64,000 nucleotides of DNA, taken from Nereocystis luetkeana (Eukaryota; Sar; Phaeophyceae; Laminariales; Laminariaceae). The first letter of the stretch is position 1; every line of letters starts with the position of its first letter. Below are positions 43,710 through 54,092 of this stretch, piece by piece. The position numbers and the translations under genes were made by a program. Location of the stretch: positions 4,131,732 to 4,195,731 of the forward strand of contig JARUPZ010000005.1 in the NCBI GenBank assembly GCA_031213475.1. Reading direction: 5' to 3'. The notes under the pieces were generated by a model, which was not told the DNA's origin, did no database searches, and worked only from the letters and a program-made list of their open reading frames with translations.

Positions 43710-44504
43710 CGAGTGTGCAGACAAATGAGGCGATCCCGCCGCCCTCGTTATACCCCGCGCTGCATTCTCCCCCCCCCCCTCTGCATACGTCAAAGCGTCT
43801 GCTACGGTCCCCGGATCATCGGGCGCTACGTCCGTCCAACATTCTGAGTCGCTCCAGATGAAGCCCTGGGCGCGCACGATCGGCGCCCCGGTAGAACTAC
43901 CAGAAGCGCTGCTGTGTCGCAGTTTGCGCCGCTTGCTCGACCCGCTTTCGCTGGTACCAGCACTCCCTTCCCCTCCCTCTCCTCCTCCTCCTCTCTCGGA
44001 GATCGAAGCGTCACTTTCGCGGCTGCTGCTCTGCCTCTTCTCTCCCATACCCTTGCCCCCCCCCTCCGCCTCACCCCTTCGTTTCCCCCTACGCTTACAC
44101 GGGCCGCTGATATGAGCCGAGTGGTCAGGGTAAAACTCGCGCCCGCGGTCTCCTAAGAGGTTGTGTTTACAACCATCTTTTGAGCTGTTCTCCGACCCTG
44201 ACCATGGATTTGGGAGCGCCCCCGCCCTGAGTGGTTCGCGTCTTCCTCCGGCGTTGGTGTAAGAGGTTGTCGTACTCGGCACCAAGGCCGGTCCAGCTGG
44301 TCCCAATCCTCGCACCAGACGCGCCAGAGCGCCCAACGGGACGTTGTGGGGGGTTTCCGGTAGTTCCATCGCCTTTCTCACCATACCCCCAATTTCCCGC
44401 GACCACATTGTTCGAACCACGTAATCACTGCCAGAGCACGAAACTACGTTGGCGGCTTGACGCTCTCTTGAGCCTGGCCTCGCGGCAGCCATCGCCGCTC
44501 TCCT
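43710..44504 (-). CDS. Multi-exon protein of unknown function, exon 8
   Basis: 265 codons, phase 0 at both ends: acceptor TGTCAATGCAG and donor CACTCG|GTGAGC. It encodes a globular-looking start (SCSGSDYVVRTMWSREIGG, MVRKAMELPETPHNVPLGAL), then low complexity with basic clusters CKRRGKRRGE and SSKRRKLRHSS that look like nuclear localisation signals, Ser/Gly-rich tracts, and FIWSDSECWTDVAPDD. The frame stays open past the donor to 43473, ending in a hydrophobic segment; that reading is possible but would leave exon 9 orphaned. An internal ATG at 44489 could serve as a start in a shorter model. Confidence 0.6.
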
Positions 44505-46317
44505 CTGCATTGACAACGGTCGCATCGGTACGCACACGCAGTAGTACCGCTCGTTCGTCAGGAGGGATGCAAAATACGACAGGCTACGCGTTTTCCCATG
44601 CAGACTTCGAACAATTCAAGCGGAACGCAGCTTCAGCTCATCTCCGCCACGATTTCCGCTTGCAGTACCTACTCGGATGTCACACAATACCTCCTCCTAC
44701 AAAAAAAGAAAACGATTATAAAGAAGTTGTTACCGGGTACCAGGTACCAGACAGTATTGTATTGTATTGCAGTGCAGTGCAGTTCAGCACAGCAATACCC
44801 CCATGAGGAGTGGAAGCAAAAATGGGCGTGCAGTATTGAAATATTAATATTAATTGATGTTTTGGGCGAAAGCTAAGCCCAAGGCTATCGAAGGTATACG
44901 GCAAAAACGTGGCGTCGTCGAAGAGTTTTATTGGTCACCATTTGCATATTCTACGATGTACAACGTAGCAAATCAGCAACTACTGCTGTACATCTGTACT
45001 GTTTCGGGTCTTGCAGAAAAGCTCGTGGGCGGTTTCCCTGTTGCTGCGTACCTCTTTCGAATTCGGTCAAAACCTTTCCATGATATTCACAAGATGCTAC
45101 TAAAAGTAATAGTAGCTATGGGTGCTGGCTATAACTGGACACGTGTGCGCTATTTAACACCGCATTGATAATCTCGGAACCGATATTAAGTCAGGTCCGG
45201 GTCAAAACTTTCGGGCACATATTCGAAGAATTGGCCGAGAAAGATCGACATCAACTCGGCAGTAAGGTTTTAACGCCCAACGCCGACCCTATACCGAAAG
45301 AAAGGAACTACCGCCGTAAGATTTAGACGTTTACCGCGTAAAGGTGACGAAGTTCCCGTTGGCTATCGTAAATGGCCCCTGACTTTTTGCACACGCCCTG
45401 CTAAAAGTTGACGAAAAAGTTGTGGTAGTTTTTTTAACCGGAATTTCTGGATCCCACGGAGCCTAATTGTCTCAAAACAAAGCAGCATCTGGCGGGAAAA
45501 CAAATAAAACGCTCTATTAATAGCAGGGGCTCGTTGAACACGTTTGGAAAAACTTCAGGATGCATCTCCAGAAAAAACGGCGTGAACTCACGACGCCGAA
45601 CTGGCTTGCTAACGTTCAACTTGAGAAAAAAAAAGTAAAATGACACTTGTATTGCGAGCACGCACACATCGGTTCGAGTGGATCTCTTCAAGGCATGTTA
45701 TGTGTGCTTTCGGGGGCAGGTCGTACCGCATCCGATGCGGGAGGGGGGGGGGGGGGGGGGGGTGAAACGGGATCCATTCAACGAGACAAGCATTGAAAAA
45801 AACACTCTGCGTTTGGAACGGCCAGGGGGGGGCATGGGGCGCTGCCGTATGTGAGGATGCTGTCGGCGTCCCTGAGGCCAGAAAATGGGACGATCCGTCA
45901 GTTTTGGGTGATACATCGTGCCGTCCATTTTGGCTTGCGGTACATACAGTAGCAGCTAATATTTATACTTGGTACGGCATGGAAAATATCGGGAAAGTGT
46001 GATTCCCCTTGGGCCGCAAAAGAGTCTCTGCCGGAAGACCTCCTCCAACTTTACAGTATTGTACGAATAATAATGGACATATTATTGCGTTCGTCCGTGT
46101 TTATCACGGCGCCGGAAGCTACTATTTTAACAACATTGTTGTGGCCGAGTCACCCCCCTCTAAACATCACTAGGAGCACTCCGATTATGGGTTTGATGAT
46201 TTTTCTCTGAAGAACAGAAATGCTGCGTGTCTGCCTGTACCTCTGGAATATAGTACAGAATGAACACCTCGTGCTCTATGACCCTACTGCCTGCAGGCCT
46301 ATAAATTGCGCATGTAC
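44505..46317. other. Intron 7 of the minus-strand gene
   Basis: About 1.8 kb between exons 7 and 8. It holds a TACCAGGTA word (44740), GCAGT-rich sequence (44775-44795) and a G run (45742-45761). A short coding-like stretch near 45850-45928 (minus) lacks clean splice sites and was not accepted. Confidence 0.5.
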
Positions 46318-46409
46318 CTTCATCCAAGCATGTCCATTGATGTCCGCTGCCGGGTGGAACCTCACCACCATGCTGGGACTGGAAAGACCCACCAGGAAGT
46401 CGTACAAAT
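46318..46409 (-). CDS. Multi-exon protein of unknown function, exon 7
   Basis: A 92-nt exon with acceptor TTACCACAG and donor GAAG|GTACAT. Two bases complete an Asp codon from exon 6, then LYDFLVGLSSPSMVVRFHPA and DINGHAWMK. The amino-acid composition is that of a folded domain. It ends in phase 0. Confidence 0.65.
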
Positions 46410-46582
46410 CTGTGGTAAATGGCCCAGTGAGGTTCCCACGCGTAGGGTTAGCGCTTCACGCGTAGGGTTGGCGCTTCACGTCTGAATTTTAGTGCTGTCG
46501 ATCAATGTCTGGCGTTGCGGGTTGTACGGCATGGGCGACCCTCGACATTAAAGCAGCGTTACACCGAGTAGTGCACCGACCA

Positions 46583-46770
46583 AACCAAACCAAACCAAAT
46601 CAGACCAACACCGAGCCAAAACAGACCAGGCCGAACCAAACCAAACCAACCAAACCAAACCACACCAAACCGAACCTAATCATACCGAACCAAAACCAAA
46701 CCAAACCAAAACAAACCAAACCGAGCCATACCAAACCAAGCCAAACCAAGCCAAACCGAACCAAACCAGA
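46583..46770. repeat. (CCAAA)n-type minisatellite
   Basis: Degenerate array of CCAAACCAAA pentamers within intron 6, a few bases from the exon 6 donor. Both strands are open across it (KPNQTKPNQT on plus, Gly/Leu/Val/Trp on minus) for compositional reasons. Confidence 0.9.
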
Positions 46771-46786
46771 ACTAAACCCAGTGCAC

Positions 46787-46961
46787 CTTCCGGCATGCAA
46801 TCTGGCCTCGGCTGGTCGATCCCTCCGCCGAACATGCGGAAAACCGTATCGGCGAGGAGGAACCTGTCCAGGACCGTCTGGTTCACGCCATCATCATCCG
46901 AATCTGTGGGCGGAGCCCTCTTGCTCGATCCGAGCAAGACTTCCACTTGATACATGATCGA
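46787..46961 (-). CDS. Multi-exon protein of unknown function, exon 6
   Basis: A 175-nt exon starting in phase 0 after TGCCACAG and ending one base into a codon at GAAG|GTGCAC. It encodes SIMYQVEVLLGSSKRAPPTD, an acidic SDDDG, and VLDRFLLADTVFRMFGGGID. It looks like part of a folded domain interrupted by a short acidic loop. The frame would read on into the CCAAA repeat, which supports the donor call. Confidence 0.65.
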
Positions 46962-47439
46962 CTGTGGCAGAGGACGCGGTAAATCCGAAGGAGGTGTCTG
47001 TTACAGCTATCAGTAGACCTCTACCAGCCTACCTGATATAACATGTAAATGCGAAGTATACGTGCAGCGCGTGGGATTTGGATATATGACCACACTCAAA
47101 CAACTACGAATATATCTACGCACACATTTATTCGAAGTTTTATCTTGCCAGGAACGACACGAAGCACACACCGGTATGGTCCATTAATATATAGCGAATA
47201 CGATGCATCAACAACCTAAACTTGAAAAAAACTAATACCCCAACCAACCGGAAGAATATCGAAGCATTATCAACAAAAACAACTGAGGCCCTATTTCTAA
47301 ACGTCATGTAGGCACGAGCACGCCAACGCACAGCTCACAACGCCGAGGGAAACACTTTTCTATGTGCATCATGTGCCCCACGGTCGCCTCCTACCCTTTT
47401 CTACATATGTACATCATGTGCCCCACGGTCGTCTCTTAC

Positions 47440-47633
47440 CGCCAGGGGGTCGACGATGTCCGCCGGCTTCTTGGCTTTCATGCGACGCGACGCCCCCCCT
47501 CGGCCATCACCTCCCGCGCTACTGGGCGACTGGGTCGCGTCACCTGATGTGCCGCCGGAGTCGCACGGTGTCTGCCACACGGGAGGAGACGAAGAAGGGA
47601 GGGGGTTCATAGACATACAACACCGCTTCTGTG
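47440..47633 (-). CDS. Multi-exon protein of unknown function, exon 5
   Basis: A 194-nt exon: two bases, then 64 codons. Acceptor GCGTGCAG, donor GGCG|GTAAGAG. It is a Ser/Pro/Gly-rich linker (MNPLPSSSPPVWQTP, GGTSGDATQSPSS) with a basic cluster RRMKAKKPAD near its end. Probably disordered. Confidence 0.55.
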
Positions 47634-47773
47634 CTGCACGCGTCGAATGCTTGGGCACCTACCACAGCGCAGCATTGCCATCTTGCACTGTTTTCGAGCA
47701 TGGCGGTGCATCAGGCCGACTGAGTCGCAGATACCCTCTCCGTTCCCCGACCTCTTCCTTGTCTTTGCTCCAC

Positions 47774-47836
47774 GGTATGTCTCCCGTGTATTCGGTATGT
47801 CTCCCGTGTATTCGGTATGTCTCCCGCGTATTCGGC
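47774..47836. repeat. Short tandem repeat GTATGTCTCCCGTGTATTCG
   Basis: Three to four copies of a 20-bp unit within intron 4 of the minus-strand gene. Confidence 0.8.
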
Positions 47837-47891
47837 ATGACACGGCAACATACAACCTACGGAAGCAATGTTGCAATGCCACAAGATTTAC

Positions 47892-48062
47892 CCTCGGTCG
47901 AATGGAATACGAGCACCGCGGTCAGTTGGATCATGCGCAATGGTCTCTCGGCGACTTGTTCAGTATACGATGCACAATGCTTCAGTACTACCGCAACCTC
48001 CAGTATATGTTGCCGCTTTATTCCATACAGTTCGTGGCTACCAGGCGCAGAACAGGAGGCAT
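47892..48062 (-). CDS. Multi-exon protein of unknown function, exon 4
   Basis: A 171-nt exon: acceptor GTCCCCAG, donor GAGG|GTAAAT. It encodes SAPGSHELYGIKRQHILEVA and AVVLKHCASYTEQVAERPLR, an alpha-helical pattern, then MIQLTAVLVFHSTE. Phases fit exons 3 and 5 when exon 3 uses its GTGAGG donor. Alternative frames upstream (GGMLDPESDKCWSRAV) also look coding, so an extra or alternative exon is possible. Confidence 0.5.
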
Positions 48063-48314
48063 CTGGGGACCACAACACGAGAATGAAATCCCGACCACTT
48101 GAAGGAGTAGACGGGGCACAGCTCTAGACCAACATTTATCTGATTCGGGATCAAGCATGCCACCCTGTGAAGTGCCCCCCGCCCCGTTTTTGCTTCGTCC
48201 TGGGACTCGCATTGCCTCAAGCCTCAAGCGCACGCAATGACACACCCCAAAGCGGTAGCAGCCACGGTGAAAGGCAGAGGAAATAAGCCCCTACCACTGA
48301 AAAACCTACCTCAC

Positions 48315-48492
48315 CACCACCACTACAGACATCGGACATCGTGCCAGCGCGTTCGGTGTTCCCCAGATTGACGTTACCGGTTCCGCAGGCAGTCTCGTCG
48401 GTATTTTCGTTCGTCTTAGCGTCGACGCCAACAATACTCAGGTTTCCTTGGGGGGCACAGCTTGCGTGGATGTTGATGACCTGGCGCGTCAT
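48315..48492 (-). CDS. Multi-exon protein of unknown function, exon 3
   Basis: A 178-nt exon after CGACAG, reading MTRQVINIHASCAPQGNLSI and VGVDAKTNENTDETACGTGN. The donor used here is GGTG|GTGAGG (one base into a codon, matching exon 4). A competing donor GAG|GTAGGT lies five bases further and would break phase with exon 4. The exon contains several Cys. Confidence 0.5.
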
Positions 48493-48732
48493 CTGTCGTT
48501 TTTTCGCGACGGTTCACATGGGCCGGACCGGGGGAGGAAGAGGGAGAAGGGGGGGGATAAGCCTTCACGAGACATGGCACGGAACTACTCATACGTACGG
48601 CCACGTCCAGGTGGTGGGCACAGCAGATCGATCGCTTAAGGTGCGGACAGATACGTATGCGTCTGCTTCGTCAGTGGTAGTCCATGCTGACTGAGCTTCG
48701 ACCACACGTATATTGGCTGCTGCGTGTCATAC

Positions 48733-49075
48733 CGCAGTCGCCACTGAACGTCTATCGCGACGATAGGCCGTTGTCGCCCACCAAGGTACACTGTTGCGTT
48801 CACGGCCTCGCTGATATACTATACTACCCCTAGCATGTGCTTCACCGCGGCACTTCTCTACGCCCAACGGCAAACACAGCAAACGGTGATCGAACAGGAG
48901 CATGCTGGCTTCGACGGAGTTTGACGGATTATGATCTGTTTCATCAACATTCGTGTAAAACCAAGCGCTTCCTCCCACCTGGAAGGCAATCGCGTCCATT
49001 TCTTCTCCTGCCTGTTCCGTGCTTCCTCCCCCCTCGCCAGGTCGACTTTTTTTGCCGAACGTCCTCAGGTTCAGG
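48733..49075 (-). CDS. Multi-exon protein of unknown function, exon 2
   Basis: A 343-nt exon with acceptor GGCTTATGCAG and donor ACTGCG|GTATGA. One base completes a Gly codon, then LNLRTFGKKSRPGEGGGSTE, MDAIAFQVGGSAWFYTNVDE and a MLLFDHRLLCLPLGVEKC block that looks like a folded core. Internal donors (for example TTCCAG|GTGGGA) exist, so the 3' half is less certain. No family recognised. Confidence 0.6.
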
Positions 49076-49620
49076 CTGCATAAGCCATCAAGCACGCGCG
49101 TTACATTAGCGGTCCATGAATGGACTATAAATACGAGTATAGCACAGCACAGCACAGCGCAGCAGCTACAAACCTGCCCATTGCAGATCGTCCGTCACAA
49201 CGAGTCGTCCTCGTACCCGGAAGCCGACTGTCTGTTTTGTTCTTACACTACGCGATGAGCTGCTTTTGCTCTTAAACATCCATGTTTCAGGTTGCAAAAG
49301 TGTTCTTAAGCAGCGCGAGAAGTGACAATCGTACGGACGAGGGCGTTTTGTGTCCACCTCGACTACCGCCGTGCTACCGTACACTAGTACCGTACGAACC
49401 GAATACGAGCCATCGGCTGTACGTTGTGGTGCGGAGAGGATCGCTAAAACAATCGATCAAGAACGCCCTCGTTTATCTGGAGCATATCTGCTTCTACAGT
49501 ACAACTTCGTCGTTCACAGTATTCATGTTTGGCTGAACCTCACTCTTGGCCTACCGTGAACTACCGCAAATGTGTCAAGCCTTCCATGAAAACACCCGCC
49601 GGGCCTTAAGCTTCCCTCAC

Positions 49621-49781
49621 CCGTCGACGGCCTCAACAGCAACGAAGTCGAACGAGGGGCTCTTGCAGTACCGCAGAATGCGCGGCCCTCCTCGAAGCTG
49701 TGCACTGTAGTAGTCCAGAAGGGTTTGGATGGAAACCTTATCAGGGAAGTCAACCTTGGCGGGTACCCACTCGAGCTCTCC
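49621..49781 (-). CDS. Multi-exon protein of unknown function, exon 1 of the supported chain
   Basis: A 161-nt exon after a strong acceptor TTGTGACTTACAG, ending two bases into a codon at GACGG|GTGAGG. It encodes GELEWVPAKVDFPDKVSIQT, LLDYYSAQLRGGPRILRYCK and SFDFVAVEAVDG, which look like one mixed alpha/beta domain. It starts in phase 0 and must have an upstream exon; the candidate at 53857-54092 ends in phase 0. Together exons 1-9 give 2631 nt, an exact multiple of three, with one terminal stop. That consistency across nine exons is the main support for the model. Confidence 0.65.
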
Positions 49782-49826
49782 CTGTAAGTCACAACAGGAA
49801 ACGGCCGCCCCCAAACGAGGCCAGCG

Positions 49827-49856
49827 TTAGGGTAGGGTAGGGTAGGGTAGGGTAGG
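49827..49856. repeat. TTAGGG-like array (TAGGG)n
   Basis: One TTAGGG followed by about five GTAGG/TAGGG pentamers. A similar shorter stretch (GTTAGGGCAGGGTAGGGG) lies at 50331-50348, on the other side of the SINE at 49905. Confidence 0.7.
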
Positions 49857-49904
49857 ATGAGTGTTTGTTACATGCGGGGTATACATCTTGCTACAGTGTA
49901 GACA

Positions 49905-50230
49905 CGGTGGTATCTGTAGTGGCTAACCTCGAATGCTACTATTATAGCGCATGAGGGCCGGGGTTCGAATCCCGGCGGGCTCGCAAGAAACAAAAGAAGG
50001 GCACTTTATGGGCCCTTTTCACATCGCGGAAAGCGCGAGAGCGTGAGCTATAGCAAAATTCGATGAAGCTCGACAAGCGGTGTGGATAGTGAATGAACCC
50101 TTTGTGAAACAAACGTGAAGGCAGGTGCCAGGGGGAGGGGGGGAAGGGAAGACGCCTGCGACCACGGCTTGTCGTCCAGAGAGCTTGAGAGTGAAAGCCA
50201 TGCTTGAAAAAAAAAAGCAAGAGAAAAAGT
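49905..50230 (+). mobile_element. tRNA-derived SINE, second family
   Basis: The head reads CACGGTGGTATCTGTAGTGG ... GGGGTTCGAATCCCGGC, with A-box- and B-box-like motifs and tRNA-like spacing, followed by an unrelated body and an A-rich segment (50201-50230). It shares the CTAACCTCGAAT head word with the SINE at 19764. No anticodon arm could be drawn with confidence, so a functional tRNA is unlikely. Confidence 0.6.
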
Positions 50231-50947
50231 ACATCCTCGTAGAGCTGAACATACTTCTGATGTATACCCGGTACAGCAGTGCTGCTGTGCCCGTCGCGAG
50301 CTGTGCCGGCCACACGCACCGCAGTAATACGTTAGGGCAGGGTAGGGGTGGGTGTGCTGTGTGTCACTCTTGCTGCCATGTGGGTTCAGGAGTTGCTAGG
50401 ATACAAACATCTTGATAGTTGTCCATCTTACACAAAAACAAGAGCAAACCAAAACGTCGGGTAAGCGAATTTTCATTTGGACTCGAGGGCATCGCTGGAG
50501 AAAAACGGCCGGTGAATGGTTGTCTTGGTTCTTGCAATGCAACAACTTACAGCGCATATGGAAAAAAAACTGAGCTTCGGTCCAAGGCGGTTTTGGTTTT
50601 GTCCATGAGAATGACGAGTAAAATTTCGATTTGCGATTCATTTTGTTTGTTTGTTTACAGACACCAGAGGATAAGATACTTGCACTGCTGTCTGGCCTCA
50701 CTGAAAACCGGACAACAAAAGGCAATTGATGTCATGTCCTGAATATACTAGTTTGTATCATCGTAGATAAAACACGAGGTCTTGGGCGACGACGAGGATG
50801 CGGGTCGCTTGACGCGTGGGCCCTTCTCTCCTGTCTGCAGGATACTAGAAGCCCGCTGGCTGCCATGGGCGCGAAAATCGATGTGTGCCAGGCGTTCGGG
50901 GCTGGCTTGAGGCTGATGCATATACCTGGCAGTACGCATATACCGGG

Positions 50948-50951
50948 TACA

Positions 50952-51030
<79 letters not shown>

Positions 51031-51031
51031 T
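50948..51031. repeat. (ATT)n microsatellite
   Basis: About 28 uninterrupted ATT units. It lies at the end of the segment that is duplicated in inverted orientation at 53345-53460. Confidence 0.95.
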
Positions 51032-51130
51032 CTCTTGCCATCCGACAATGTGCAGCATGATCTTCAACATGGATCACTCATAACTTTCCCGAAAAAAGAA
51101 AACCTCGGAAACAAAAGGAAACCCATGTAC
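51028..51130 (+). repeat. Inverted dispersed duplicate, left copy
   Basis: TCTCTTGCCATCYGACRATG through GGAAACCCATG is present here and, reverse-complemented, at 53345-53455. In both cases an ATT/AATAAT stretch adjoins the same end. Confidence 0.75.
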
Positions 51131-51180
51131 CGGGTACATATCAGTAGAACTACTACACACGGCAGGTCGGGGTGGGTCTA

Positions 51181-51285
51181 TCACGGGGAACCATGGTAAA
51201 CAGGACCTACGGTAGACACGAAAACCTATATATTTACCTATTTTAGCTAACAATTTTTGGTCCTATTTACTATGGTTCCCCGTAT
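51181..51285. mobile_element. TA-flanked MITE, family A, diverged
   Basis: TA then TCACGGGGAACCATGGTAAA on the left and ATTTACTATGGTTCCCCGTA on the right; both ends carry matching substitutions relative to other copies. Confidence 0.75.
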
Positions 51286-51317
51286 TAGTGGGTGCCCTCG
51301 AATGCTTAATTACGTAA

Positions 51318-51410
51318 CCCTTTTTTAGCACTGCAGTCTCGTTTTGTGGGCAATCTACTTGTAGAATTTGAGTGGCGTGTCCAAAAACGGGACTGCAGTT
51401 TGCCCTAAAA
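51318..51410. mobile_element. piggyBac-like MITE, family B, decayed
   Basis: Starts CCCTTTTTTAGCACTGCAGT after GTAA; the right arm is ACGGGACTGCAGTTTGCCCT. Both TTAA sites are degraded. Confidence 0.6.
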
Positions 51411-51416
51411 GTAATA

Positions 51417-51858
51417 CTTCCTCTGTCTGTCCCATAAGTCTGGTCGGTTATGGGCGATTTATTGTTATGGTGGAACGGCGTTGACGATGACCTTATAGTT
51501 GGGTTTTGTAGAAAGATACAGCGCAGACGAAGCAGATGAAAAAAAAAACATATTTTCACTACTAAAATTAGGTCAGAACACATATACCCCATTTATTTGG
51601 GCCATTTTTGAGTTTTTTTTCAAGATTTTTTTTCCAACACTTTTTTGCCCCTGGGAAAAGAGCGAAGTACGACCATTTTTGGGCCGACCGTTTTTTTCCA
51701 GCCGTCCGGCCATATGGTTCAACGGCGTGCTGCAAAAAAAAAAGAGGCTCTAGCTAAAAAAACGGCGAAGAGATTGCAAAAAACATCGAAAACCAGATCG
51801 GACACCGGTAAGGGCTCGTACAAACATAAAACCGACCAGACTTATGGGACAGAGGAAG
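51417..51858. mobile_element. Stowaway-like MITE, family E
   Basis: 442 bp with inverted ends: CTTCCTCTG(TCTG)TCCCATAAGTC and, on the other strand, CTTCCTCTGTCCCATAAGTC, extending through TGGTCGGTT. The CTxCCTCTGTCCC end resembles Stowaway/Tc1-mariner MITE termini. The left end has a 4-bp TCTG duplication. The interior is A- and T-rich. Confidence 0.75.
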
Positions 51859-52645
51859 CATACGTACACTTGGTCCTGGAGTTCGAATCCCACCGTCGTA
51901 TTAATAGTATTGATAGTAGGGCTGGGCTCTGGTCCAGTATGTACTGTCAGTACTACTGTACTGTCAGTACTACTATACTGGCTGAAGGGGATGCCAGGGT
52001 GCCAGTACTTTGACTATTTACGTACGTCCTACAATAACGCCTCATTGAACAGCGGACACCTATAAAAATTCAGAGCGTGAAGAGCAGAGAGGGCACGCGG
52101 AACAACTAGAGAGTGGAGACAGGGGGACAGGGAGAGAGACCGTGAGCGCGATGGACGCAGCCACCTCATCCGCTGATGGCTCGGACTGTGTGTGGATCCT
52201 GACGGTACACCTGGAGCCGAGCCCTTAGTGGAGTCGAGCCCCGCCACCGCTGCTGCGGCTGCTGCTGCTGGTGTGGAGGTTGTATCGGCTCCCAATCGAG
52301 AAGGGAGTCGGGACAGGCTGAAGCAGTCACGGCGGGAGGCGAAGCACACAACAAGGGTTAAAACATCACGAAGGAGAATCTGAGTAAACATAATGTTTGA
52401 AAAATATAAATGGATATGTACGTGAATATTTACGTCTCTGAGGCCGGCCGCGGTTTCGCAAGTTGTAGCGATTCGGTATCGCACATTTCAAACATGTTTT
52501 TTGAACCCGTGTCCCACCATTTCGGTACCTAGGCTGCGTGCTGCCGTGTGCCGTATTTCCGCACACTCCTGTCCATCATACGCTTCGCTCGCTTTTTTCA
52601 CTCTTTTTTCCAGCTATTTCTTGGTCAATCTGCCTCCAAAGTGCA

Positions 52646-52990
52646 TTTTTTTTTTTTTTTTTTTTTTCTCATCCCATTCATTATCTTCGCACATCTTCTT
52701 CTCTCTCTCCTTCCAACTCGTAACTCAGATCCGGGGTCACATAGCAGGCTCTTCTCCCCCCTTCCCGCTACGGTACGTGCCTTCATTTTTATCGCGAGAA
52801 GATTTCAGCCTTTTCTTCCCTCGTCGACTCGCATCGAATTGTGCCTACCCACGCTGCAAGGCGCTCTCAACAATTGAATCCCTTTTTTTTATTTTTGCAA
52901 ATAAAGTCAAAGTCCGACCCTCCTGGGGCTCGAACCCAGGACTCAAACAAGTAGAATTCGAGGTTAACCACTTGAACCACCGGGGCGACC
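52646..52990 (-). mobile_element. tRNA-derived SINE, full length
   Basis: Minus-strand copy of the 19764 element, with tRNA-like head at 52990-52910 and a poly-A tail (plus: 22 T's at 52646-52667). Confidence 0.85.
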
Positions 52991-53052
52991 GGCTAGCTTG
53001 TTGAAATGGTCCAAAAACGACGTATTTTTTAGCTCTTTAATGAAGCCAGAAC

Positions 53053-53186
53053 CCGTCAAAACGTGCTGCCTCCAGCGGGGCCCCCTCACCTACCTGCCGG
53101 GGGGGGGCAGGGGTCGCGGTGAAGCCACGACCACCAGCGCACTGCTCGGGGCCAGTGTTGTACGGGAATATGACGCAGCCAGAACA
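53053..53186 (-). CDS. Coding-like island (Cys-rich), possible exon
   Basis: On the minus strand, CSGCVIFPYNTGPEQCAGG and RGFTATPAPP precede a donor GGCAG|GTAGGT (exon end near 53096). Several acceptors are possible upstream and none gives an unambiguous phase. It lies between the candidate exon at 53857 and exon 1 at 49781, so it may belong to the same gene. Confidence 0.25.
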
Positions 53187-53344
53187 TACTGTACTGGCTA
53201 GAGCTACCAGGGCCCAGCCCAATTAATAGGGAGATTTTGAATTTATTCGCAAATCTAGCTGGCGATGAACGAGAGAGGGCCTATACAACAGTTTACTTTT
53301 TTGTACCAGAGGCAAGTATTAATACGGAAGGGAGGTAGACTTGG

Positions 53345-53455
53345 TGCATGGGTTTCTTTTTGTTTCCGAGGTTTTCTTCTTTCTTTCGGGAAAGTTATGA
53401 GTGATCCATGTTGAAGATCATGCTGCACATCATCGTCAGATGGCAAGAAGAGGAA
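53345..53455 (-). repeat. Inverted dispersed duplicate, right copy
   Basis: Reverse complement of 51028-51130 with a few substitutions. Confidence 0.75.
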
Positions 53456-53502
53456 TAATAATATTAACAGCAGTAGTAGCAGCGTGGGAGGCGCAATATG
53501 AC

Positions 53503-53720
53503 GCTTGTCGACGAGGGAACAAAAAAGGGCTGAAAAATTTCCGCGCAATGAAAACGCAAGGCAGGAACCACGCGCTGTAGTGGGGAGGGAGGAGAGGTAG
53601 AAGAACCTGCTATGATTCTACTGCTGCTGTGTGTGACCCCGGATCTGGCTTATTAATAGTAAGAAGGAGAGAGGAAAGATGGAAATACGTATCATAAATT
53701 GGACGGGGAAAAAAAAACAA
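53503..53720 (+). mobile_element. tRNA-derived SINE family, headless copy
   Basis: Body of the 19764 SINE (GTCGACGAGGGAACAAAAAA, GACCCCGGATCTGG) ending in an A-rich stretch near 53703-53725; the tRNA-like head is absent. Confidence 0.65.
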
Positions 53721-53856
53721 AAACGCAGCCAGCACGCTCTCGGCCTGGTCTACTCGACGAGTAGCTGGGGCATTTACCAGTCAGTATGTAGACACGTACG
53801 TAGACCAGTAGTAGTCTGTTCTACAGCAAGCAGCAGCAGGTATATATATGGCTCAC

Positions 53857-54092
53857 CATGTGATTCGGCAACAGAAGGTGACCGCGCCGGCAGATCGCGG
53901 CATCCCCTCCCTCTCGAGTCATGCGCTCCTCAACGAACTGGGTGCCTTCGGGTGCAGGCCATGCTTGCGATATCTTCAGCGGACCTACGTGCTTCTTGTC
54001 GCCCAAACAGCCTCGGGAAGCCGACATGTTTTCGCAGCTTCTTGCCACAGCAGTGTACACGAACAGGCCAAATGTTCTTCGATCAATGCGTA
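53857..54092 (-). CDS. Candidate upstream exon of the minus-strand multi-exon gene
   Basis: A 236-nt exon with a CT-rich acceptor CTGTCTCTGCTGTAG and donor CACATG|GTGAGC; two bases complete a codon, then 78 codons follow to phase 0. It encodes RIDRRTFGLFVYTAVARSCE, GPLKISQAWPAPEGTQFVEE and MTREGGDAAICRRGHLLLPN. The phase is compatible with exon 1 at 49781, about 4.1 kb downstream. It could instead be a separate gene. No family recognised. Antisense frames here are open but unsupported. Confidence 0.5.

Noticed and set aside
46505..46957. Plus-strand frame with KPNQTKPNQT repeats
   Set aside because: Driven by the CCAAA minisatellite and antisense to exon 6.
49180..49238. Minus-strand exon reading TVGFRVRGRLVVTDDLQWA
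   Set aside because: It looks coding and has an acceptor-like AAACAG, but its phase does not fit between exons 1 and 2 of the surrounding gene, which join directly.
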